NCBI RefSeq assembly: GCF_020567375.1
Contig: NZ_JAJBZM010000003.1
Coordinates: 511,333 to 575,332, forward strand
DNA length: 64,000 nucleotides
Direction: 5' to 3'
DNA from: Janibacter melonis
GTDB lineage: Bacteria > Actinomycetota > Actinomycetes > Actinomycetales > Dermatophilaceae
A program made the position numbers and the translations under genes. The notes beneath the pieces were generated by a model that saw only the letters and a list, made by a program, of their open reading frames with translations, was not told the DNA's origin and did not search any database. The stretch's first letter is position 1; the number at the start of each line of letters is the position of its first letter. Below are positions 57,150 to 64,000 of the stretch, piece by piece.

Positions 57150-57985
57150 GCTGCTCCTGCCACGAGGTCGAGCTCGACGAGCTCGGTGATGGGGTCGGTG
57201 ACGCCGCAGCACCCGTAGGCGGTGAGGGTGCGGCGGACGCGGTCGGTGCGGTCGGCGTCCCAGGTGCGCACCGCGGCGGCGAGGACGGCGGGGTCGCGCT
57301 CGGCGAGGATCTCGGCGAGCCGGTCGGTGTCGGGTGCCAGGGCGTCGGTGATCGCGGCGTCGACGGCGACGAGCACGTCGAGCAGCCCGTGCTGCGGGCC
57401 GCTGTCGTGGTCGCCGCGCACGACGTGGTGCAGACCGCCGGTGAGCTTGGTCGAGATGCCCAGCTGGACGACGTCGGTGATGTGCCGGGCCAGCTCGAGC
57501 TCGTCGGGCCACTCCCACGTGGGGGTGGCGCCGGTGCGCAGCTTCGCCTGGACGGCGTGGCCCTCTTGCTGACCGTCGCGGACGTCGGCGAGGGCGCGGT
57601 CGCGGTCGGCGCCGCGCGGGATCTCGAGCACGAGGGGGTGGTCGGCGAAGGGGAGGGAGCGCCAGTCGGCCTGCCAGCCGATCTCGACGCCGCGCACGTC
57701 GAGCGCCGTGCCGTGGGTGGCGTCGAGCGCGGCGCTCACGTCTGCGGCGGGCGTGCCCGGCCGGGCGACGACGACGACCCCGACCGGGGTGCCGCCGGCG
57801 AGGGTCACGAGCTCGCCGACGCCGGAGGCGGGGACGAGGAGCGGCCCGACCATCGCGGCGTACCAGGCGGCGCGGTGCTCGTGGTGCTCGGCGAGGGCGC
57901 GGGGGAGAGGGGCCTGACCCGGGGGGAAGACGGCGGCGTCGTCGACGAGCCCGGCGAAGAGCGCGGCGGGTGGGGCGGGCGTCAT
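57146..57985 (-). CDS. Conserved hypothetical protein in the tyrosine-degradation operon
   Basis: 279 residues, cytosolic; begins AALFAGLVDDAAVFPPGQAP and includes VVQLGISTKLTGGLHHVVR and a C-terminal LTAYGCCGVTDPITELVELD. Similar proteins are often beside fahA/hmgA in Actinobacteria (recollection), so a role in aromatic catabolism is plausible but unproven. ATG 57985. Coupled to fahA. Confidence 0.7.
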   Translation of the reverse strand: MTPAPPAALFAGLVDDAAVFPPGQAPLPRALAEHHEHRAAWYAAMVGPLLVPASGVGELVTLAGGTPVGVVVVARPGTPAADVSAALDATHGTALDVRGVEIGWQADWRSLPFADHPLVLEIPRGADRDRALADVRDGQQEGHAVQAKLRTGATPTWEWPDELELARHITDVVQLGISTKLTGGLHHVVRGDHDSGPQHGLLDVLVAVDAAITDALAPDTDRLAEILAERDPAVLAAAVRTWDADRTDRVRRTLTAYGCCGVTDPITELVELDLVAGAA

Positions 57986-58102
57986 CGCGTCTCCTGGTGT
58001 CCGTTTATCGGTCGAGATCATCCGTGCAGCGGACTCCACCGTGGTGCGCCGCCCGGGTCGATGTCAAGCGCACGACCTCCGTCACGGACATAGGGTGCCC
58101 CC

Positions 58103-58774
58103 ATGCCCGACGCGGAGCACAGCCAGGGCGCGGTGCGGCCGCGCGAGTCCGTCCAGACCCTCGACCGGGGGCTGCGCGTGCTCGAGGTCCTCGCCCGCCC
58201 CGAGGCGGCCGGCGGCCTGACCGTCGCCGAGCTCGCCCGTGAGCTCGGCGTGGGGCGCACCGTCGTCTACCGCCTCGTCGAGACCCTCGCCGACCACGGC
58301 CTCGTCGGACGGGCAGGAGACGGGCGCTGCCGGCTCGGCATGGGGCTGACCCAGCTCGCGGGCTCGCTCGGCCCGCGGATCCGGGCGAGCGCCACCCCGA
58401 CCCTGCGCCGTCTGGCCGACGAGATCGGTGCGACCGCCCACCTCACCCTCCTCGAGAGCGGGGAGGCAGCCGCCGCGGTCGTCGTCGAGCCGTCGTGGAC
58501 CGATCTGCACGTCGCCTACCGCGTCGGCACCCGGCACGCCCTCGACGAGGGCGCCGCCGGCCGGGCGGTCCTCGCCGGCCGGGCGGGTGACCTCGGGGCC
58601 GTGATGACGAAGGGGGAGCTGCAGTCGGGGGCCGTCGGGGTCGCCGCGCCGCTGCCGCCCGGGTGCGGTGTCGAGGGCTCCGTCGGGGTCGTCTCGCTCG
58701 GCGAGCTCGACCTCGCGTCGGTCGGCCCGAGGATCGTCGCCGCGGCGGCCGAGGTCGCCGTGCGACTGGGCTGA
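58103..58774 (+). CDS. IclR family regulator
   Basis: 223 residues: winged HTH (about 20-80, SVQTLDRGLRVLEVLARPEA, LTVAELARELGVGRTVVYRL) and a shortened effector-binding domain (usual family length ~250). Between the divergent fahA unit and hmgA, so probably regulates both. ATG 58103. Confidence 0.9.
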   Translation: MPDAEHSQGAVRPRESVQTLDRGLRVLEVLARPEAAGGLTVAELARELGVGRTVVYRLVETLADHGLVGRAGDGRCRLGMGLTQLAGSLGPRIRASATPTLRRLADEIGATAHLTLLESGEAAAAVVVEPSWTDLHVAYRVGTRHALDEGAAGRAVLAGRAGDLGAVMTKGELQSGAVGVAAPLPPGCGVEGSVGVVSLGELDLASVGPRIVAAAAEVAVRLG

Positions 58775-58843
58775 CCCCCCTTCGCCCCCGTCTTGACAGG
58801 GCCGGGCGACCTCGCGACCATGAGTCCGGAAGAAGGACATAGT

Positions 58844-58860
58844 CGTCCGATAGTCGGACG
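58844..58860. promoter_or_regulatory. Palindrome upstream of hmgA (probable IclR operator)
   Basis: CGTCCGA-TAG-TCGGACG, 7-bp arms, 20 bp before the hmgA ATG; ATAGTCG also occurs twice in direct order (58840-58857 region). Position overlaps the hmgA transcription/translation start, consistent with repression. Confidence 0.65.
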
Positions 58861-58879
58861 GAGGCTCAGGAGGTCTGCG

Positions 58880-60118
58880 ATGGCGTACTACCGCGCGACG
58901 GGCAGCATCCCGCCCAAGCGGCACACCCAGCACCCGGACGGCGAGGGCGGGCTCTACTACGAGGAGCTCATGGGCGAGGAGGGCTTCTCGAGCGACAGCT
59001 CGCTGCTCTACCACCGCGAGATCCCCAGCGAGATCACCGCGAGCGAGATCTGGGAGCTGCCCGACCAGACCCTCACGGCCAACCACCCGCTCAAGCCCAT
59101 GCACCTGCAGCCGCACCGCCTCTTCGGCGAGGACGACGCCGCAGTGGCCGAGGTCGACGCCGTGCAGGGCCGCCGCCTCCTCCTCGGCAACGGTGACGTG
59201 CGGATCTCCTACGTCGTCGCCGGCGCGGTGAGCCCCTGGTACCGCAACGCCGTCGGCGACGAGCTCGTCTACGTCGAGCGCGGCGCCGGACGCGTCGAGA
59301 CGGTCTTCGGCTCGCTCGAGGTGGCGAAGGGCGACTACGTCGTCATGCCCCGCGCGACGACCCACCGCTGGCTGCCCGCGTCCTCGGCCGACGCGGCCGA
59401 CGGGTCCGTGCTGCGCCTGTACGTCTGCGAGGCGAGCAGCCACATCCAGCCGCCGAAGCGCTACCTCTCGAAGCACGGCCAGCTGCTCGAGCACGCCCCG
59501 TACTGCGAGCGCGACCTGCGCGGCCCCCAAGGGCCCCTGCTCGCCGAGGACATCGGTGCCGAGCGCGGCGAGAGCACCGAGGTGCTCGTGCGCCATCGTG
59601 GCAACGGGCCCGGCGGGGTCGTCGGCACCCGCTTCACCTACCCCTTCCACCCGCTCGACGTCGTCGGCTGGGACGGCTGCCTCTACCCCTACGTCTTCAA
59701 CATCGCCGACTACGAGCCGATCACCGGCCGGGTCCACCAGCCGCCGCCCGTGCACCAGGTGTGGGAGGGGTGGAACTTCGTCGTGTGCAACTTCGTGCCG
59801 CGCAAGGTCGACTACCACCCGTTGTCGATCCCGGTGCCGTACTACCACTCGAACGTCGACAGCGACGAGGTGATGTTCTACGTCGACGGCGACTACGAGG
59901 CGCGCAAGGGCTCGGGCATCGGGCGCGGCTCGATCAGCCTGCACCCCGGCGGGCACGCCCACGGGCCGCAGCCGGGCGCCTACGAGAAGTCGATCGGCAT
60001 CGAGTACTTCGACGAGACGGCCGTCATGGTCGACACCTTCCGGCCCCTCGAGATCGGCGAAGGGGGACTGGCCTGCGACGACGGCCGGTACGCCTGGAGC
60101 TGGACCGGCGGGCGCTGA
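58880..60118 (+). CDS. hmgA: Homogentisate 1,2-dioxygenase
   Basis: 412 residues: YVVAGAVSPWYRNAVGDELV, GDYVVMPRATTHRW, YPFHPLDVVGWDG, VPYYHSNVDSDEVMFYVDGD and GGHAHGPQPG, the last two contributing Fe(II) ligands. Opens the homogentisate ring to maleylacetoacetate. ATG 58880 with AGGAGG just upstream; a longer frame start lacks support. No maleylacetoacetate isomerase is seen; a separate locus or spontaneous isomerisation may serve. Confidence 0.96.
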   Translation: MAYYRATGSIPPKRHTQHPDGEGGLYYEELMGEEGFSSDSSLLYHREIPSEITASEIWELPDQTLTANHPLKPMHLQPHRLFGEDDAAVAEVDAVQGRRLLLGNGDVRISYVVAGAVSPWYRNAVGDELVYVERGAGRVETVFGSLEVAKGDYVVMPRATTHRWLPASSADAADGSVLRLYVCEASSHIQPPKRYLSKHGQLLEHAPYCERDLRGPQGPLLAEDIGAERGESTEVLVRHRGNGPGGVVGTRFTYPFHPLDVVGWDGCLYPYVFNIADYEPITGRVHQPPPVHQVWEGWNFVVCNFVPRKVDYHPLSIPVPYYHSNVDSDEVMFYVDGDYEARKGSGIGRGSISLHPGGHAHGPQPGAYEKSIGIEYFDETAVMVDTFRPLEIGEGGLACDDGRYAWSWTGGR

Positions 60119-60142
60119 CCGCTCGGCCGGTCCCGGTCGCGC

Positions 60143-61261
60143 TCAGACGGGGACGCCGAGGCGGTAGCCCCGCTTGACGACGGTCTGCACGAGGTCGCGC
60201 CGGCCGGCGGCCTCGCGCACCCGTGACACGGCGACCTCGGCCGCGTGCGGGTCGGTGGAGTCGCCGGGGAGCACGCCCAGCAGCTGCTCGCGGGAGACGA
60301 CGGCGCCCTGGGCGTCGACGAGGGCGCGCAGCACGGCCAGCCCGCTCGGCGAGAGCGGCAGCACGCGCTCGCCGAGGATGGCCGCCGTGCCGCGCACCTG
60401 CAGCTCGCCGGCGACGGTCGTCACGGCCGGGCACCGGGCGCCGGAGTAGTGGGCGAGCACGGCGCGCACGAGCGCGCCGAGGCGGCCCCGCTCGGGGACG
60501 ACGGGCTCGATGCCCGCCTCGCGCAGGGGTGCGGCGGTGACCGGCCCGACGGCCGCGGCGACGAGATCGCCGCTCGCCGCCCGGGCGACGAGGTCGCCGA
60601 GGACCCCTTCGCCCCGGGCCGCGTCGAGCCACGCCTGCGCCCCCGGGGCAGAGGTGAAGACGACGCAGTCGATAGCCCCGGCGGCGCTGTCGCGCACGGA
60701 GGCCGCGACCGCCTCGGGGTCGCGCGGCGGTCCCCAGCGGTAGACGACGAAGGGGGCGACGTCCGCCCCGGCGTCGGCGAGCGCGACGTCGAGCCCGTCC
60801 GCGCCCGCCCCGTGGTGCTGGATCGCGACGCGCAGGCCGCTCACCCCTTCGTCGAGGAGCAGACGCAGGATCTCCGCCGAGGTCTCGGACTCGGCGACCC
60901 AGTCGGGGGTGAGGCCGGCGGCCATGATCGCGCCCTTGGCCTTCGGGCCGCGGGCGACGACGCGCGTGCCGGCGAGCACCTCGTGCAGCTCGGCGCCCAG
61001 ACCGCCGGCGTCGGCGGCCTCGAGCCAGCCGCGGAAGCCGACCCCGGTCGTCACGACGAGCACGTCGGGCGGGGCCCCGACGAGGTCACGGGTGGCACGC
61101 AGCAGCTGCGCGTCGTCGGTGTGCGGCACGATCGTCAGCGCCGGGGCGTGCCGCACGCTCGCGCCGCGACGCTCCAGCGCGGCGGCGAGGTCGGCCGAGC
61201 GGCGGTCCGCGGTGACGAGGACGACGCAGCCGGCGAGGACTGCCGGGAGCGCGGTGCTCAC
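60143..61261 (-). CDS. hemD: Uroporphyrinogen-III synthase fused to winged-helix domain
   Basis: 372 residues. Residues 1-265 are HemD-like (VLVTADRRSADLAAALERRG, VVFTSAPGAQAWLDAA, AAVGPVTAAPLREAGI). Residues about 285-372 are an OmpR-type winged helix (LPLSPSGLAVLRALVDAQGA, AEVAVSRVREAAGRRDLVQT, VKRGYRLGV). This fusion, as in mycobacterial Rv0260c, adjoins nir genes and is thought to regulate nitrate/nitrite assimilation. GTG 61261 overlaps cobA (GTGA). Confidence 0.88.
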   Translation of the reverse strand: MSTALPAVLAGCVVLVTADRRSADLAAALERRGASVRHAPALTIVPHTDDAQLLRATRDLVGAPPDVLVVTTGVGFRGWLEAADAGGLGAELHEVLAGTRVVARGPKAKGAIMAAGLTPDWVAESETSAEILRLLLDEGVSGLRVAIQHHGAGADGLDVALADAGADVAPFVVYRWGPPRDPEAVAASVRDSAAGAIDCVVFTSAPGAQAWLDAARGEGVLGDLVARAASGDLVAAAVGPVTAAPLREAGIEPVVPERGRLGALVRAVLAHYSGARCPAVTTVAGELQVRGTAAILGERVLPLSPSGLAVLRALVDAQGAVVSREQLLGVLPGDSTDPHAAEVAVSRVREAAGRRDLVQTVVKRGYRLGVPV

Positions 61262-62019
61262 GCGACGGCCTCGACGAGGGCCCGCGCGTCGAGGAAGCCC
61301 TCCGCAGCCACCGCCCCGACGACGACCACCGCGGGGGAGCGCACACCGATCTGCGCGGCGACGGCGGCGACCTGCGACAGGGGCGCGCGGGTGACCCGCT
61401 CGTCGGGCGTGCTGCCGGACTCGACGACGGCGACGGGGATGGAGGGCGCGGCACCGGCCGCGAGCAGCGAGGCGGCGTGCTCGGCCAGGCGGGCGACGCC
61501 CATGAGGACGACGAGCGTGGCCTCGCCGGTGACGACGGCGCTCGTCGCGGTCGCGGTGAGGGGCTCGTGCCCGTGGGTGACGTGGACGGCGCCGACGACC
61601 CCCCGGTGGGTGCTCGGCACCCCGGCGAGCGCGGGGACCGCGAGGGCGCTGGAGATGCCGGGCACCACCTCGACCTCGACGCCCGCGTCGCGGCAGGCGA
61701 GGACCTCCTCGCCCCCGCGCCCGAAGACGAAGGGGTCGCCGCCCTTGAGCCGCACCACCATCTGACCGCGCCGGGCCCGCTCGACGATGAGCTCGTCGAT
61801 CCGCTCCTGGCTCATCGCGTGCTGGCCCGGGGCCTTGCCGACGTCGATGATCTCGACCCGCAGCGGCAGGTCGTCGAGCACGGAGGTCGGGCCGAGCCGG
61901 TCGGCGACGACGACGTCGGCGCTGCGCAGGTGGCGCAGAGCGCGCACGGTCAGCAGGTCGGGGTCGCCCGGTCCGCCGCCGACGAGGACGACGCGGCCCG
62001 GCGTGTGTCGAGGTGCCAT
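61258..62019 (-). CDS. cobA: Uroporphyrinogen-III C-methyltransferase
   Basis: 253 residues: VVLVGGGPGDPDLLTVRALR, VVADRLGP, MVVRLKGGDPFVFGRGGEEV, VPGISSALAVPA and LVVLMGVARL, all SUMT motifs. Makes precorrin-2 for sirohaem, the NirB cofactor. Stand-alone methyltransferase, not a CysG fusion. ATG 62019. Confidence 0.94.
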   Translation of the reverse strand: MAPRHTPGRVVLVGGGPGDPDLLTVRALRHLRSADVVVADRLGPTSVLDDLPLRVEIIDVGKAPGQHAMSQERIDELIVERARRGQMVVRLKGGDPFVFGRGGEEVLACRDAGVEVEVVPGISSALAVPALAGVPSTHRGVVGAVHVTHGHEPLTATATSAVVTGEATLVVLMGVARLAEHAASLLAAGAAPSIPVAVVESGSTPDERVTRAPLSQVAAVAAQIGVRSPAVVVVGAVAAEGFLDARALVEAVA

Positions 62020-62023
62020 GACC

Positions 62024-62410
62024 TCATGCTCCGACGGACGACGGCTCCGGCGATGACGTCGGTGTTGCGCCCGTGTTTCGGCCGCTCCCGACGAGGACCC
62101 GTCCCGCCTCGACCCGCACCGGCCAGGTCGGCAGCACCCGCTCCTCCCCGCCGACGGTGTCGAGGCAGGCCCCGGTGCGCAGGTCGAAGACCTGCTTGTA
62201 CATCGGCGACACGAGGCACGGCCGGTCGCCGCGCGTGCCGACGATGCCGCGAGCCATGACGTGGGCGCCGCTGTACGGGTCGCGTTGGTCGACGGCGAAG
62301 ACCTCGCCGCCGGCCGTGCGCACGACGGCGACCTGCTCGCCGTCGACGAGGGCAAGCACCGCCTCGTCGAGACCGATGGTCTCGACGTCGCACACCGTCG
62401 TCCAGCTCAT
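62024..62410 (-). CDS. nirD: Nitrite reductase small subunit
   Basis: 128 residues, Rieske-like NirD fold: VCDVETIGLDEAVLALVDGE, VFAVDQRDPYSGAHVMARGI, PCLVSPMYKQVFDLRTGACL. The Rieske cluster ligands are not retained, as expected for NirD. ATG 62410 overlaps the nirB stop (ATGA). Confidence 0.94.
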   Translation of the reverse strand: MSWTTVCDVETIGLDEAVLALVDGEQVAVVRTAGGEVFAVDQRDPYSGAHVMARGIVGTRGDRPCLVSPMYKQVFDLRTGACLDTVGGEERVLPTWPVRVEAGRVLVGSGRNTGATPTSSPEPSSVGA

Positions 62411-64000
62411 GAGCGCACCTCCAGGGTCGTGCCGGCGACGAGCACCGGGCCGGATCGTTCGGCCGGCGTCGCCGGCCGGGCCTGGCCGCGCTCGGCGACG
62501 TAGGCGAGGGTGTCGTCGTGCGCGTCGGGCGCGTTGACGAAGGTCGTGAAGCGGGCCAGGGTCTTCGGGTCCTCCAGCGCCGCCGCCCACTCGTCGACGT
62601 AGGTGTCGACGTGCTGGGCCATCGCGGCGTCGAGGTCGGCGGCGATGCCCAGCGAGTCCTCGAGGACGACCGCCCGGATCGCGTCGAGACCGCCCTCGTG
62701 GTCCTCCTGCCAGGCCGCGGTGCGCTGGAGGCGGTCTGCCGTGCGCACGTAGTACATGAGGTAGCGGTCGATCGCGCGGACGAGCTCGTCGGTGGGGAGG
62801 TCCTCGGCGAGCAGCTGGGCGTGGCGCGGGGTGAAGCCGCCGTTGCCGCCGACGTAGAGGTTCCAGCCGTGGTCGGTGGCGATGACGCCGACGTCCTTGC
62901 CGCGCGCCTCGGCGCACTCCCGGGCGCAGCCGGAGACCCCGAGCTTGATCTTGTGCGGGCTGCGCAGACCCCGGTAGCGCTCCTCGAGGGCGATGGCGAG
63001 GCCGACCGAGTCCTGCACCCCGTAGCGGCACCACGTCGAGCCGACGCAGGACTTCACCGTGCGCAGCGACTTGCCGTAGGCGTGACCCGACTCGAAGCCC
63101 GCGTCGACGAGCCGGCGCCAGATGTCGGGCAGCTGGTCGAGCCGGGCCCCGAAGAGGTCGATCCGCTGGCCGCCGGTGATCTTCGTGTAGAGGCCGAAGT
63201 CGCGGGCGATCTCGCCGATGACGATGAGCCCCTCGGGGGTGATCTCGCCTCCGGGGATGCGCGGGACGACGGAGTAGGAGCCGTCCTTCTGCATGTTCGC
63301 GAGGTAGCGGTCGTTGGTGTCCTGCAGACCGGCCCGCCCCTGCGTCAGCGGGTGCTCGTTCCACAGCGACGCGAGCACGGAGGCGACGACCGGCTTGCAG
63401 ATGTCGCAGCCCCGCCCGCGCCCGTGCCGCTCGAGGACCTCGGTGAAGGAGCGCAGCTGCCCGACCCGCACGACGTCGAAGAGCTGGGCGCGCGAGAGGT
63501 CCAGGTGCTCGCACAGCGCGTCGCTCACCTCGACGCCGGAGCGCTCGAGCTCGGTCGTCATGAGGCGCTTGACGAGCGGCAGGCAGGACCCGCAGCTCGT
63601 GCCGGCACGCGTGCAGGCCTTGACCGCGGGCAGGTCGGTGCACGCGTGCTCGGTGACCGACCCGCGCACGGTGCCGGCGCTGACGTTGTTGCACGAGCAC
63701 ACCGTCGCGTCGTCGGGCAGCTCGGCCGAGGGAGCAGCGCCCACGCCCTCGGGCAGGAGGTAGGAGACGGGGTCGCCGGGCAGCTCGCGGCCGAGCATCG
63801 GGCGCAGCCCGGCGTAGGCGGAGGCGTCGCCGACGAGGATCCCGCCGCGCAGGGTGCGGGCGTCGTCGGACAGGACGAGCTTCTTGTACACCCCGGCGAC
63901 CGGGTCGGAGACGACGACGTCGAGGCTGCCGGGCTCGGTGCCGAAGGCGTCGCCGAAGCTCGCGACGTCGACACCGAGCAGCTTGAGCTTCGTTGCGGTG
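62407..64000 (-). CDS. nirB: Assimilatory nitrite reductase large subunit, C-terminal part (5' end outside window)
   Basis: About 530 residues of the C-terminal portion. The BFD-like [2Fe-2S] domain (CSCNNVSAGTVRGSVTEH ... AGTSCGSCLPLVK) is followed by sirohaem/[4Fe-4S] domains with CVGSTWCRYG and VSGCARECAEARGKD supplying cluster Cys, and GGNGGFTPRHAQ. NADH-dependent reduction of nitrite to ammonium. FAD/NADH domain lies beyond the right edge. Confidence 0.96.
   Translation of the reverse strand, partial: TATKLKLLGVDVASFGDAFGTEPGSLDVVVSDPVAGVYKKLVLSDDARTLRGGILVGDASAYAGLRPMLGRELPGDPVSYLLPEGVGAAPSAELPDDATVCSCNNVSAGTVRGSVTEHACTDLPAVKACTRAGTSCGSCLPLVKRLMTTELERSGVEVSDALCEHLDLSRAQLFDVVRVGQLRSFTEVLERHGRGRGCDICKPVVASVLASLWNEHPLTQGRAGLQDTNDRYLANMQKDGSYSVVPRIPGGEITPEGLIVIGEIARDFGLYTKITGGQRIDLFGARLDQLPDIWRRLVDAGFESGHAYGKSLRTVKSCVGSTWCRYGVQDSVGLAIALEERYRGLRSPHKIKLGVSGCARECAEARGKDVGVIATDHGWNLYVGGNGGFTPRHAQLLAEDLPTDELVRAIDRYLMYYVRTADRLQRTAAWQEDHEGGLDAIRAVVLEDSLGIAADLDAAMAQHVDTYVDEWAAALEDPKTLARFTTFVNAPDAHDDTLAYVAERGQARPATPAERSGPVLVAGTTLEVRS

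Overview
High-GC actinobacterial chromosome segment, most likely from Intrasporangiaceae or a close relative (Janibacter-like, order Micrococcales). This rests on the LpqB-ComF-HPF-SecA block, WhiB1, a PdtaS-type kinase, an actinobacterial tmRNA tag (ADSKRTDFALAA), many GTG starts and dense ATGA/GTGA gene overlaps. The genus is inference.

Layout. 1-23.9 kb is a core block whose gene content recalls the M. tuberculosis Rv3219-Rv3244 neighbourhood: lpqB (partial), comF, hpf, an orphan NarL-type regulator, a YcaQ-like protein, a double GNAT protein, secA, an Rv3235-like protein, a LysM protein with four 10-bp repeats upstream, a BldC-like HTH protein, CpaB-like and CpaE-like pilus/septum-type proteins, a WS/DGAT acyltransferase, a WXG100-like pair, a DUF2505 protein, the large NAD-glutamate dehydrogenase, a pdtaS-like histidine kinase and whiB1.

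23.9-31.3 kb is an accessory and decayed region bounded by two identical 44-bp palindromic repeats in direct orientation. It holds fragments of an older locus (3' part of an FtsK/SpoIIIE-like gene, a frameshifted cpaF piece, a TadE piece with an internal stop, then intact TadF/G-like and short hypothetical genes). Foreign genes interrupt these: a 784-residue protein with four zinc ribbons, a nuclease-like core and four more zinc ribbons; a DUF4062 (TIR/SLOG-like) protein with an apparent 5' frameshift; a small membrane protein; and the front part of a rolling-circle Rep-like gene. Local base composition is clearly lower in GC. It is the best candidate for a defence or mobile-element cargo site.

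31.4-45.6 kb returns to core genes: an AI-2E transporter, prfB-ftsE-ftsX-M23 peptidase-smpB-(csbD)-ssrA, VanZ, an RGG-like DEAD-box helicase, YqgE, DUF3039, a secreted M43 metalloprotease and a DEAD/DEAH helicase. 45.6-60.1 kb holds tyrosine catabolism (AsnC regulator/hppD, then fahA-hypothetical and IclR/hmgA), split by a seven-subunit Mrp Na+/H+ antiporter operon with fused A and B subunits, a saccharopine dehydrogenase-like gene and an RDD protein. 60.1-64 kb is a leftward nirB(partial)-nirD-cobA-hemD operon for assimilatory nitrite reduction and its sirohaem cofactor.

Across the window the octamer CGAAGGGG / CCCCTTCG recurs about 45-50 times by eye, including as inverted pairs that form intergenic terminators. 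This is far above a composition-based expectation of about five.
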